A DNA stretch of 64,000 bases. Origin: Thamnaconus septentrionalis. Taxonomy: Eukaryota > Chordata > Actinopteri > Tetraodontiformes > Monacanthidae. The DNA is taken from positions 540,501 to 604,500 of the forward strand of contig CM020503.1 of NCBI GenBank assembly GCA_009823395.1. Direction: 5' to 3'. Position 1 is the first letter of the stretch, and the number at the start of each line of letters is the position of its first letter. The translations under genes and the position numbers were made by a program. The notes under the pieces are model-generated. The model saw only the letters and a program-made list of their open reading frames with translations, was not told the origin of the DNA and did not search any database. This document shows, in pieces, positions 34,678 to 64,000 of the stretch.

Positions 34678-35618
34678 AGATAGATAGATAGAACTTTGTC
34701 TGTTTTTAGTAAAAAAAACAAAAAAAACAAATTTGTCTTTGACACAGCTTAAAAAGAAAACCACTCAAGCACTCACACAGATAAAAATAAAGAGTGTAGA
34801 TTATTTTTTGCTATTCAGAACAGTTATTGCAGAGGGGATGAATGATTTGTTGTAGATGTTTTTCCGGGCCAGTGGGGTTCTGTATTGTTTGCCTGATGGC
34901 AGCAGCATGAAGGGGGGGTGCGAGGGGTCCTCCGTGATGAGGGTGGCTTTCCTCACCACTGATCGCCTGTAAAGTTCTGGCAGAGGAAGTTGGGATGTTC
35001 TGGTTATCACGCTGGCCTGCTTTATGATGCGGGAGAGTTTTGTTTTGGCGGAGGTGGTAAGGAAGTTGAACCAGGATGAAATATTATAGGCGAAAGTGGG
35101 TTCGATAAGTGATCTATAAACAAGAGTTAAAATATCTATGCTGACGTTAAACGTCCTCAGTTCTCTGAGCAGGTGGAGACGCTGCTGTGCCTTTTTGTAG
35201 ACAGCATCCCTGTGTTGTGCAAAGGACAGACAGGTGTCAATCTCTGTCCCCAGATATTTAAAACTCTCTACCTGCTCCACCAGCTGGCCGTCGATCCTGA
35301 GTGGCTGGAAACAGGTGCTCTGGATTTTTGCCTCCAGAGCGACAGCACAGCTCCTTGGTCTTGGAGATGTTGAGCTCTAATGACCTTTCAGCAAAGGTTC
35401 TGGCCAGGGCTTGGACTTCCCGCTGATATCGAAGCATTGACTGGGAGTCAGTCAGATGGGCTACCAGGGCCATGTCGTCTGCATATTTTAAAAGAGTCAT
35501 TCCTTCTTTGCTGCAGGAGATGTTGTTGGTGTACACAGAGAAGAGAATGGGAGATGAAACGCACCCCTGGGGCAACCCCGTCTTTAAGACCATTGTTCCA
35601 GATTTTAAAATCTGCTTG
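34678..35618 (-). mobile_element. 5'-truncated CR1/L2/Rex1-like LINE, reverse strand
   Basis: The minus strand encodes reverse transcriptase pieces: LPQGCVSSPILFSVYTN and the catalytic LLKYADDMAL (about 35450-35580), ELNISKTKEL, then FKYLGTEID, KKAQQRLHLLRELR and TLVYRSLIEP (34801-35280). The reading frame is broken at about 35280. The 3' end is a (GATA)n tail at 34678-34692, so the element is cut at its 5' side near 35618. It is flanked by the 176-bp direct repeats. Class assignment is by motif style only. Confidence 0.85.
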
Positions 35619-35794
35619 TAACTGTCTCCACTGATAAATGGAAATTGGGTCCTAAATTGTTCAAAATTCTGAGGCACCGCTTTAATCATGATCAAAATGT
35701 GAAGAGAGTTCTGCAGTGGTGCTGCTGATAAACCATCTTGATAGACTCAGCCCAGCAGCGCCTCGGTGCCGAGAGAAGCCCTGCAGGTTATCAT
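35619..35794 (+). repeat. 176-bp direct repeat, right copy
   Basis: Partner of 34502-34677 with about eight to ten substitutions and no length change; borders the 5' end of the LINE. Confidence 0.92.
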
Positions 35795-35928
35795 CACCAA
35801 GAGCTGCTGATCAGTCGAACAAACGGACCGATATTTAAACATGGAGCATCTTCAGGTCAGCGTAATGTTCATCCATTTTGAAAAAAAAAACAAAACAAAA
35901 GAGACTGAAGTAATAATATGAATCAACG

Positions 35929-35934
35929 TTTATT
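35929..35934 (-). terminator. Probable abca5 poly(A) signal
   Basis: AATAAA on the minus strand, giving an abca5 3' UTR of about 1.25 kb. That UTR contains TG/CA runs at 36301-36334, 36681-36695 and 36843-36868. Confidence 0.5.
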
Positions 35935-36296
35935 CAAGAAAATGTTGAGTCCGAGCAAACAGACATGCAGGCGAGAAAAAAAGAACAACACAGCGAGGCA
36001 CGAGATTTCAAAAATAAAACCGGAGAGAATTTCACAGAGATTGCATAATAAAAACTAAAGTTTAAAACGTCCAAGAAATAGTGCAATTTAAGCCACCGCC
36101 ACAAGTGGAACAGCGTGAGCTGCGCTGTCCCGAAGTTTGGAGGGAGCTACATGTGACATGCCAAAAGTTAAACAACAGGCTTTAAATGAACTTGACCCTC
36201 TTCCTGAAGCAACGTGCTACATCTGCACTGAATCAGTGTTTCACTTTCAAAGAGGACAGACTGCACAGGATGGAAACCTAAGGCAGAACACGTGTG

Positions 36297-36339
<43 letters not shown>

Positions 36340-37174
36340 GTGGCTCCACCTCACAAACAACTGCCATGAAGAGTGATGAAGGTGTCCCACTGGAGTCCCT
36401 TTTGAAAACGCCATCTCTCACAAAATAATTACAATGCTTTCTTTTGAATCAATAACACATGTATTAAGTACTGCACCCCACACTTAATATGCATATATAC
36501 AGAGATACAAAACAACACACACACATGGGGGGAAACACAGTTTTGTGAGTAAGGGTGGCACGAAGTGGAGCAAACCAGAGGTACATTCGAATCTCCTTGA
36601 GGAGCTGCAGGAGGTGACAGGTCGCTATGCTACAAGTGCTGGAGTGCATATTCACACTTTTGCTCCCCATTGAGGCGGCTGTGTGTGTGTGTGTGCGTGC
36701 GTGTGTGCGTGTACCAGCATTGCAACCTCCTCCTGGCTCTTTCAATCAGTTTTGTACACGTGCTGCCGATGCCAAACCAGACGAGGCGCTCTCTGTGAGT
36801 GTGTATGTGGTGACCAAGAAGAGTGAGGGTGATGTGCACGTCCACACACACACACACACGCACGCACACATGCACGCAGATGATGTGATGACGGAGACTA
36901 GAAACATGAAGAGGTTTTTCTCCCTGTGAGGGTAAAAAAATATTAAAAAGGAGTTGTCATTTTTGGTCGCGGCATGCCAGCAGGAACACAGCACCAGTGG
37001 ACCACCCACAGGGCGGCGCCATTACAGCCCTGAGCCTGAGCACACACACACGCGCACACACAGGCAAGCAGACAGACCCAGCTGTGTGTGGCGCGGTGCA
37101 GCGAGGGTCTCGAGGTGGCCGGCCGCCTTCATTGACCCTCCCAGGTGGGGTCGCGTCGGCTCGCAGCTCAGAGC

Positions 37175-55931
<18,757 letters not shown>

Positions 55932-57986
55932 GCTGCTTTTGAACCAGATGACGCAAGAAGCAAAGGTTATCTCAGTGCTGTCTGCTGCCAGAAATAAAAA
56001 AACATTTTGACTCAGTGGTTGTGGTGCTTAATTCTCAAGGCTTACCTGTGTGACACTTGCACTTTCTCCAGGTACGGTCACCTTGGCGTTGACTTTGTTG
56101 TGTCTCTGGCCAACTATGGAAGCACAATCTGCTCTCTGCAGACTTAAACCATTTCAGAGGCTTTTGCAGCCAACGTTAAGCGCTCTGACTCGATGGAAGC
56201 CTGGATCATGAATGGAGGGACTGATGCATTTAGGAGATTCAATAACACTGAATGTGCCCTCGCCCTCTGGGTAACACGGTGTGAGACTGAGATTATTCTC
56301 CCATGTTTCAGGCACAAGACAAAGCAGGGTGTGTGTGTGTAAACATCAATTTAATATACAGATTAAAGACATCGGTGTGAAAATTAGAGCCTTCGTGGAG
56401 AGAACTGCGAGGAGCACAATTGCCTTTGGAAACAGAACTGCTCACACAAACACACAACCTGTCTGAACCTGAAACACAATGTTTGTATCGCGCCACCTGT
56501 GTAGCCTTGCGACACGCTGGCACCAATACGCAGCCACCCCCACCTTAGCCAAGCGTCCGCCCTGTCTTTCGGAACTGAAAGTCGCAACTGAATCAATGTT
56601 GCGTTCGATGAAATGAAATAAAATAAGATGAACGAAGCTGATGACTAGCTTTGTGTGCTAACAGCGAGCAGAGCAAGGGTCGCGCGCACTATCCCTTCGA
56701 GGAAAAACAACAGCCACCTGCACCGGGACGAGGGACATGCAGACGTACTCACGAATGAAATACGTTCAGAGGCATTTCCCTGTATAGGGTGCTTTAAAAC
56801 AAATAAATCCTTGCGATAAAGACATCAATTCAGGCAACGCGAGTGAAGCCCTGGCTGTGTGCGCCCCGTTTGTCCGTCGCCACTTCCTCCTGTCAGAGAC
56901 GAAGCCCCGCCCACAGGCGGGAGCTAGTAGTACACGCTCTTATTAGTGAAAGCGTTTAATGACGACGCTGTGCGCCAAAAACCTTCCGACAAACCGCGTT
57001 TGTTTGTCGTGTCATTCACATTTGTGCATCGTATATACCGGGAGTCAACAAGCTTTTTGGCACTGAGAGCTACTTCATGGGTCCTGAGTCATATAAAGGG
57101 CTATCAGTGTGCTAGACTCGCCAGAAATAACACTCTTGACTTATATATTATTATTAATGATACTCACCTATGTGAAGACACTTATCAAGGTAATGAGTTC
57201 TCAATAATGATCAACAATGACTTAACAAGGTTGGATAAAATTGAATTTTAGACACAGCTCAACGAGTTGTGCAATATTTCGGGTGACCCCTGGTATACAC
57301 CAAGGGTCGGCAACCTTTACCACCCAAAGAGCCATTTGGACACGTTTCCTACAGAAATGAAAACACTTGGGAGCCATAAAAAGCCTTTTTTGACATTTAA
57401 AAATAAGTAACAGAACTAACCATTCTGTTCTGTTTAAACATTCTGACACTTTTCCTCTTTAACAATTCTTCATAGTTTGTCTACCTGGGTTTGAAAAGTT
57501 CAAGACAGGTGTCGAACACTGGCGGTTGGGATCCATATTAAAAGTGAAAAGATTTCACAAGATTACTATGATCCTTAAATTTAGAATTCCATTTTAGAAA
57601 CTAACAAACTAAAATAAAATGCATTTTTTAATTAATAAATACTCATTATCTATTTCCCAAAGGCACAGGAAGCCCCATCAGAGGGACGAAAGAGCCGCAT
57701 GCGATCCTGCAGCCATGAGTTTCCGACCCCTGGTATATACAATCCACTCATGTAATCCATTCGTAATTTGATAACAAGTAAGAAAACAAAGCAGTTGGCT
57801 CTCAGCCATGTAAACAATGAAAAATATATGCAGCATTGATATTTGCATTAAAAAAGTGAACTTTTATTTCAAAAGGGTGATCATGATGAGAACAGGTGTT
57901 TAGTCACACACTTTCTTCAAGTGACAAGAAATGATGCCATGTGATGGGGATAACAGGAAGTGGCTGTGTAATTGGTTGTGGTGGTT
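55932..57986. other. abca5 5' region and asb3 3' region
   Basis: Upstream of the abca5 ATG. A GC-box-like CCCCGCCC with an inverted GGGCGGG-like partner lies at about 56905-56925 in a CpG-rich patch, the likely core promoter region. A short TG run is at 56330-56340. A hAT MITE occupies 57301-57732. No coding region recognised. Confidence 0.5.
57301..57732 (+). mobile_element. hAT MITE (CARGGGTCGGCAACC family)
   Basis: Starts CAAGGGTCGGCAACCTTTA, ends GTTTCCGACCCCTG, with AAAGAGCC words at both ends. The flanking target duplications GTATACAC / GTATATAC match at 7 of 8. Confidence 0.88.
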
Positions 57987-60900
57987 TCAGCCAGGCTCTC
58001 TGATGTCTCTAAATTGGAGGAAGGGATGGAGAATGCGAGGCAAAGGAAGCTCCTGGATGATGTCAGTCCTCATCAGTGCCTCTGATCCCAACATTGCTCT
58101 GACTTGCAGTCGACAGATGTGGGCCAAGCAGGAGATGGACTCTGGATAAGGTGAGACAGAAAGAGAAAGGGGGAGAGAGAGAGGGAGAGACAGAGACAGA
58201 GAAGGGAAGGGAAGGAAGGGAAAGTCAATCAAAATGCCCTCATTGAAGCTGCAGGGTAGGGTGGCCACCTGTCTGATTTTAGGTGTGTGTTTTTTTGTGT
58301 TTTTTTTAAACATAATATCTATTTTATTTTCTATTTTCTAAAATAAACAGACACATGGAATGAATGAACAGCAAACACTGCTTCTCTCTGGCGGTACACA
58401 ACCTGAAAACATCAAATTTAATAGACCTTTAAACAAATGTGCCTTATAAATATTTGACATTGTCATTGGTTATGAATATGGCCACCATAACTTGTAAATA
58501 AATCCAGCAGGCTCTGTGTGTCGTGTCACCAAACCTAAATGTGGACGAGGCTCCCAAGTCCCCTCCTCCCGTCTCCGGGCCAGGATGTTTCTTAATGTGG
58601 GGGCAGAGTGGACCAGTTCACAAACTCCAGCAGGTAATTTAACACCTCACTGCCTGCCTGCTCAAACCTGCATGGCATCACAGACATAGACACATCAAGT
58701 CCAGTACGAACATACGATACCTTGACCAATATCAGAGTGACAGAGTTGAAAAGACAACAAACATTTGAGGGCCGAGGAGGAGCGAAGGTTCCAGCCCAGC
58801 TCGTAGGAGCAGAGGCAGCCAGGAAGGGGCAAAATCTATTTGGCCCAGAGCCACATGGAGGAGGTCCTGCAGCTCCTGCGGCTTCAGTCTGGCTCTCGCA
58901 TGAGAAGATGGACTGCAGCCATGGCTGGTTGAAGTATCCGGTCCGGAGATCCATCTGTGCTCAAGTACAAGCTGCAGAAGGTCTGTTTGGTCCGTTGCCA
59001 AAGCATAAATCCAGTCATCCTTGTTGAACTGTGCTCCTGCCGCGACCAGCAGCCGGACCGACTCACTGAAACAGAGTTTAAAAAGGATCTGGAACAGACT
59101 GTTTCATTGTGTGCTGTTGATTAAAGGCGCTTCCTTTCGCACCTGTAGGGTTTGTGCGATGTGAAGCTCAAGGCAAGAGACAGAGGTGAGCTGAGGCCGA
59201 GGATGCCAGAGCAATCCTGGGCATCAGGGCTGTAGCCTTCCCTGAGGAGGACTTCCACACATTGATGCTGATGGCTGTTGACGGCTAAGTAGAGTGGACT
59301 GACCATGTCTGTGCCTCTGTCACACCCACGATCCGTGACAGCTATCAGCCTCCTGAGAACACTGGGTGGACGACAGTAAGGTATGTGAATATTCAAAGCA
59401 AGATAAGTGGATGAATGTCTGCTGAATTATCAACAGTATTTATCAAAACAATATGTGGAAGTCACGCCATGACAGTACTGATAGTGAGCGTTTGTACCCC
59501 AAGTGGCCGAACTGTGCAGCAGCATGAATGGCGAGCTGGAACCAGTCGCGGCTGCAGGCTATGTTTGGGTCAGCACCGTTGTCCAGGAGGAGGTCTACAC
59601 AGGCCTGGTGACCTTCCTGAGATGCAATCAGCAATGCTGTAGCTAGATCAGCAGCCTGCACATTCACATTTGCACCTGAAGTACAAACAGTCACAAACAA
59701 ATAGCAGAGATTCACTATCTTTATTGCCATGATGCAAGCACAACAAAATGTTCAGGAGTCTCTCTGCGTAAAGATAGAAAGAAAAAAAAAAGAAAAAAAA
59801 AGAAATATACATGCAAGTTGTTGTTTTTTTAATATAATTATAACACATAAATACATTTTAAAAAAAGAAGATATCAAATATAAAAGATATAAAACAGCTC
59901 TATATTTACAGAATGAAAAGAAGAAGCCGAGAGGGGAGTTGTTATAAGACAGACACGTACCGGCATTGATGAGGATCTCCAGACACTCCCTCTGTCCATA
60001 CTGAGCAGTCACAAACAGTGGAGAGATCTTGTGGTCGTCCAGAGCCTCCAGGTTGCACACGTTCACCAGGATGCGCACGATCGGGGTGTGACCCTTCAAT
60101 AACACAGACTTGTGAATATCTCAACAGCAAGGACGCGTCACCAACGTGTATCTGTGCCTCTTTACTCACCTTATAAACAGCCTGATGGAGGCAGGTCCAG
60201 CAGGATGCAGTGTGTGTCCCATTGACCTCAGCGCCTTTCCTGACCAGCAGTTCCACAATCTCCTCGAAGCCGCCATCAACAGCTGAGAGAGAAAAAAAAT
60301 ACATAAAGAATTCATCCATCCAAAAATGTATACGGGTGCTGAAATCATGGGTGCATTGTGTACATATGGCATACCGGCATACAGAGGGCAGGAGAGGTCA
60401 TTGGTGAGCTGGTTGATGTTGGCACGAGCTCTCAGGAGGAGGCGGACCACTGCAAGGTGTCCACGCCTCGCCGCCAAGAAGCACGCAGACTCCCCCTCGT
60501 GCGTCAGAGAGTTCACGTAAGCTGTGCAATCGCGGCGGGAGCGAGCTGCTGAGAAAGAGAGGATGTCTCCATTAGAAAATCCTTATCCAGGAGAATTAAC
60601 ACTTAATTACATGATCCTAATTCAGTGCATCTAACAATGCAACCCAGCTATGAAAAGTTTCAGGAGAAATTTAACCAAAAGGGTTTCATGGTTGTGTGGT
60701 AAATAGTGTTATAGTACTCAAGATTGATCTTGGTCTCAAGACCGTCAAAGGTTTTTATGCATTTTGTTCATGCTTGGCATGTCATCATTTTCAGTTAAAA
60801 AATTTCTAAGTTAATATATTTTTTAATTTCATGAAGTGAATGTGGGAAGGTGCAAGAGGGCCTGGGTGGGCTTCGAACCCCAGACTACCGGGTAATAGTC

Positions 60901-61504
60901 ATGTGCACTAACCAGTCGGCCAAAGGGATATCCCCTTGGCCAAGTAGCCTGGGCACATGATCAATTGGAAGCATAGTGACAGGACTGTCAACTGTCACAC
61001 AAAGTTGTTCTTTAGAAAATGGTTTGAAATAGCTGGCAAAATAGCAAAATGTTAAAGAAAACTATTGAAAGATACTTTGCTGAAAATAAATAATGCTGCT
61101 TCATTTATGTAGAAGTAAACTGGGATTAATAAATAAAAAATATTAGTCATTTGTTCTGTTTTGTTGTGTTTCTTCTTTGATTTGGTCTTGCCTCGGTCAC
61201 AATACTCTCTGGTCTTGATAATGTCTTGGTCTCGGTTGGTGCGGTCTTGACTACAACACCAGTGGTAAATTCCTGGTTTCTGTACAAAAAAAACTTTCTT
61301 ACCGCTGACGGCAGACAGGAGCTCCTGCACGCACTCCTTACTGCCAGCGGCCGCGGCCTCATGCAGGGCGTTCCATCCCCGATTGTCCCTGCAGTCCGCG
61401 CTGAAGCCGCTCCGGATCAACCTCTTCACCTGCTTCCTGCAGCCCGAACGAGCGGCGGCAGCAATGCTGGACACGCTGTCCTGGTAGCACTCGGAGAAGT
61501 CCAT
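57987..61504 (-). CDS. asb3: asb3, ankyrin repeat and SOCS box protein 3, with apparent one-base deletion
   Basis: Substrate adaptor of Cullin5-ElonginB/C ubiquitin ligases. Exons 5' to 3': 61303-61504, 60375-60548, 60170-60282, 59961-60093, 59498-59675, 59143-59361, 58763-59065, 58535-58667 and 57987-58141. The start [11 protein letters not shown] and [12 protein letters not shown] match ASB3. Ankyrin repeats follow ([69 protein letters not shown]). The SOCS box is in the last exon: [13 protein letters not shown] (BC box) and [12 protein letters not shown] (Cul5 box). Phases require exon 58535-58667 to be one base longer. The C5 run (G5 on plus at 58599-58603) is followed in frame by a stop, whereas adding one C gives NWSTLPP continuing in the expected family pattern. 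With that base the protein would be about 536 aa (human 518). Confidence 0.9.
60705..61261. mobile_element. 557-bp TIR element with 9-bp target duplication, containing a tRNA-like sequence
   Basis: Starts AGTGTTATAGTACTC and ends CTTGACTACAACACCA. It is flanked by exact GTGGTAAAT (60696-60704 and 61262-61270). The ends are shared with 6401-6749. It lies in asb3 intron 1. Confidence 0.8.
60863..60941 (-). repeat. tRNA-like / SINE-head sequence with adjoining palindrome
   Basis: The minus strand carries an A-box-like TGGCCGACTGG (60912-60922) and a B-box GGTTCGAAGCC (60869-60879) about 33 nt apart, the spacing of a tRNA promoter. The T-stem is mispaired (only 3 of 5 pairs), so it is not a functional tRNA. 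A 24-bp near-perfect palindrome (60918-60941, GGCCAAAGGGATATCCCCTTGG core) overlaps the A-box. Confidence 0.6.
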
Positions 61505-63439
61505 GCGCTGTTTCTATTTCAGTTGCTTTTCAATGTCTTACCAGTCGGGTAGGTAGGCAGGGTTAAAATGTGTCACGAAGAACTAAGCATCACTTTAACC
61601 AGCTGACAATCCAAATAATTCCGATGAGCAGTTGTTGACGTTGCTCCATCTTCATCAAGGATCACGTGTTGGCTATAAATAACAGACAGCAACTTGGGAA
61701 AACATACAATTAATTTATAGTCTCTGACCTGATCTGACTGAAGTCATTTATAGTCAGATAAACAAACGAGACTATTTCGAGTCGCAGTTAGATGACGTCA
61801 TGGGACACAACGTGTCCCTACTTTCATGCGTAACAGTCGCAACTAAAATAACGTTGGCATTTATTCCAAATTTAATCCTTAAAAAACATAAACCAGTGAT
61901 TTGTGGTGATAAGAAACAATAAAGTAAGTAAACCTTAGTTTAAATACCATGTGTAAAGTATAGTTCTTACACTTTACATTTCATAAAAGTGCAATAAAAC
62001 ACATCAACATTACATTAACGTTAATATTTATGTCAATATTACGTAGCTAACTTCTTAATAATTCAGCGGTCTATAAACTCTACTCTATAAATATTTTTAT
62101 TTTATTTCTTTATTTATTTTTAAATTATGTACTTTTTTATATTTGCTCTGTATTGTTGCCGTAATTAGGGATTAATAAAGGCATTCTATTCCATTATATT
62201 TTCTTTCTAAGGCAGAGATACAGAGCCAGGTATGACTTCTTCTGGAATAATATCTTGTTCTTTTAATACTTTGTTTTCTTAATTACTAGACGCAGACATA
62301 TAAGCTACACAGGAGTCGAATCCATTTTGCATGCAGAAGTTTGTGGACTATCGGTTGATTCTGGTTCAGTTTATAATAATTAAAGTGAATTCATTTCCTG
62401 TCCTGTGTCGACAGGGGGCAGGAATGCATCTAGCGGTCTCGTCTGCAAAGGAAAAAAAAGACAACGAAGAAGCTGCAGCAGCTAAACAGACAGCTCTCAA
62501 ATCAGACTCTCAGCGACCATCGAAATTGTTAAATTGGGTGGGATTTCACGTTTTAACGCTACGGGTTCATCGTGAGCTAAATCAGATCAACTCACTCTTT
62601 ATTTCTACATTACATACAGCGCCTCGCTTATCGTGGGCTCGACCTTTAATTTGTCGTGGACGTCTGAAGACATGTTCCGGGGCACTGCAACGAGACGAGA
62701 GCTGACCAGTGCTCACTGTTTGAGCTGAAGAAGCTTTTTCACAGCAAAGGTAATAACGGCTTCCTGATGGCATTTCTTTAAATAATGCAATGAAATAAAA
62801 ATATTGTTGGCTGCATATTTTCCATCCATTTCCTGTTCTGTTCACGTGGTCTTGGGAAATCACGACATTTTTACCAGAGATACCCCAACTTTTCAGATTG
62901 CACAGAGTATTTTAGTGCCTGCTGAGGACCTAAACCTAAATACGTCATTCATAACTCGCATAAAGGTAGCTTTTGGGTGATAGCCAGTATTTATTTATTT
63001 ATTTATTTGTTTGTTTATTTATTTTATTTTTTTTGTGAACGACTGACAATTTAATTGTATGTTTGATGTATTATAAACATGTATCTCCACAATATTAATG
63101 TGTGCAGAATGTAAGATTCTCACCATTACATAACAAACCTAAATGGTCATCTTAAACTGAGATTAACTCAGATTAAGGGATTGCAGAGAGAGACACCACT
63201 TCACCAAATACTGCCCACTAGGTCCTTACACTAAGTTTGCTAAATGCTGAACCAAGGACAGTAATTAATCTCTTATTTAAAATGCATTTTTTAATGAAAA
63301 TGGACAAAAAGTCCATCTAAGAATAATAATAATAACAATCCTTCATATTTATATGTATATTATTAACCCTTTTGCAAACTTTTTATCCCTGATTTGTCCT
63401 CTGTCTTGTGTCGCAGCTGATCTACCGACTCGCAGCATC
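61505..63439. other. Divergent asb3 / C10orf88-like intergenic and 5' UTR region
   Basis: No coding exon recognised. A spliced 5' UTR of the right-hand gene is likely, because its ATG exon starts after a good acceptor (TTGTGTCGCAG at 63406-63416). A possible upstream exon ends at CAGCAAAG/GTAATA (about 62749). A long AT-rich stretch (61900-62200) and (TTTA)n runs (62992-63030) have no gene content. Confidence 0.45.
61793..61800. promoter_or_regulatory. Consensus CRE palindrome upstream of asb3
   Basis: Perfect TGACGTCA 289 bp upstream of the asb3 ATG, between the two divergent genes. A CACGTG E-box lies at about 61662-61667. Confidence 0.45.
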
Positions 63440-63858
63440 ATGGTGGACATCTCTGTGAAGAGTTGGCTCTGTCAAGCTGAAGGACATCACTTGTCCGACG
63501 TCCTGCAGCCCGTTTACGTCAGCGATGAAGACGGTTGTGACGAAGACCTCAGTCAGTTGGAGACGGACGAGACTAAAAGGTCATTCCTCAACAATAAAAG
63601 CCACACGGCAGCACGTCGTGAGTGTTTCCAGGGGCTAAAACCAGCGTTTTCCCTTGGCAGGTGCAGCCTGGTGCAGCTGGAGCAGCCGGAGGACGACTGT
63701 CCGTGTGTGCTGACGCTCAGCTGCAGCTCCTCCCCCCTCACTTCCATCAGCCGCCTGCTGGTCATCAGCCAGGCTCGCACCATGGAAGTGTACAGCCATG
63801 AGGGAGATTACTGTGGGACCGCACGGGGGGAGAGAGACGACAGGGTCCAGACAGACAG
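63440..63858 (+). CDS. Putative C10orf88/PAAT homologue, first coding exon (3' partial gene)
   Basis: The exon begins after the acceptor at 63416, with ATG 63440 (MVDISVKSWLCQAEG), and stays open for about 140 codons to a donor at 63859 (ACAG/GTGAAC). The gene runs off the window. The segment CPCVLTLSCSSS, SRLLVISQARTMEVYSHEG and DYCGTARGERDD resembles what I remember of human C10orf88 (PAAT, a mitochondrial ABC-transporter-associated ATPase). A 43-nt stretch with GT..AG ends at 63618-63660 was considered as an intron, but removing it breaks the frame. The family call is from memory of a short motif and is moderate. Confidence 0.5.
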
Positions 63859-64000
63859 GTGAACACTCAGGATGCCACAATATTGGGTATTTTACCGAAC
63901 AGTTCGGGATGCCCTGTTCGGTTTGATACACAACGGCGAACGACGGTATTTCAGTATGTTTTGGCCAATCATAAAACATTAATAAACCTTGCCACAGCCA

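Noticed and set aside
34801..35695. A host gene encoding a reverse-transcriptase-like protein
   Set aside because: Broken frame, (GATA)n tail and flanking duplications show a dead LINE copy.
60863..60935. A functional tRNA gene
   Set aside because: A and B boxes are present, but the T-stem is mispaired and a full cloverleaf cannot be drawn; treated as a tRNA-like repeat.
63618..63660. A 43-nt intron in the C10orf88-like exon
   Set aside because: Too short, and its removal shifts the downstream motif out of frame, whereas reading through keeps the frame open.

Overview
The window is vertebrate nuclear DNA from a ray-finned fish, most likely a teleost with a fairly compact, percomorph-like genome. 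Evidence: many short introns (about 80-150 nt), long (CA)n/(TG)n runs lying against splice sites, teleost-type repeats (L2-tailed SINE pieces, Swimmer/L1-like and L2/CR1-like LINEs, hAT MITEs starting CAGGGGTGTCAAACTC), and single-copy vertebrate genes that splice together in frame. I see no bacterial, phage, CRISPR or exogenous-virus content.

Layout: (1) 1-11288, + strand, the C-terminal half of heatr1 (23 exons, about 1090 residues; the 5' part lies outside). (2) 11668-15992, + strand, complete arg2, mitochondrial arginase (8 exons, 344 aa), with a CRE/CCAAT promoter just after the heatr1 poly(A) signal. (3) 18400-24163, - strand, p4ha1, collagen prolyl 4-hydroxylase alpha (14 coding exons, 552 aa), convergent with arg2. 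(4) 27051-28556, - strand, cox11 (4 exons, 258 aa). (5) 30176-32911, + strand, cbx2 (Polycomb; 5 exons), whose last exon needs a change of reading frame. (6) 37175-55931, - strand, abca5 (37 coding exons, 1655 aa), with large transposon-filled introns. (7) 57987-61504, - strand, asb3 (9 exons, about 536 aa), with an apparent one-base frameshift before the SOCS box. (8) 63440 to beyond the window edge, + strand, the first coding part of a gene resembling C10orf88/PAAT.

The genes do not form one pathway: ribosome biogenesis, mitochondrial urea/polyamine metabolism, ER collagen modification, cytochrome c oxidase assembly, Polycomb repression, lysosomal lipid transport and ubiquitin ligase adaptors lie side by side. 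Exon boundaries were derived by hand from GT/GC-AG sites, phase continuity and remembered human orthologue sequences. Summed lengths are in frame for heatr1, arg2, p4ha1, cox11 and abca5.

I found no convincing unknown multi-gene system. The most interesting signals concern RNA processing and repeats: strand-polar CA-after-donor and TG-before-acceptor tracts in several genes, with the heatr1 terminal exon caught between (GT)40 and (AC)43; an 81-nt abca5 intron that stays open in frame between Walker A and the Q-loop of NBD2; a minisatellite made of repeated splice-site-like units; a LINE flanked by 176-bp direct repeats; and a hAT element whose boundary separates two overlapping L1 pieces.
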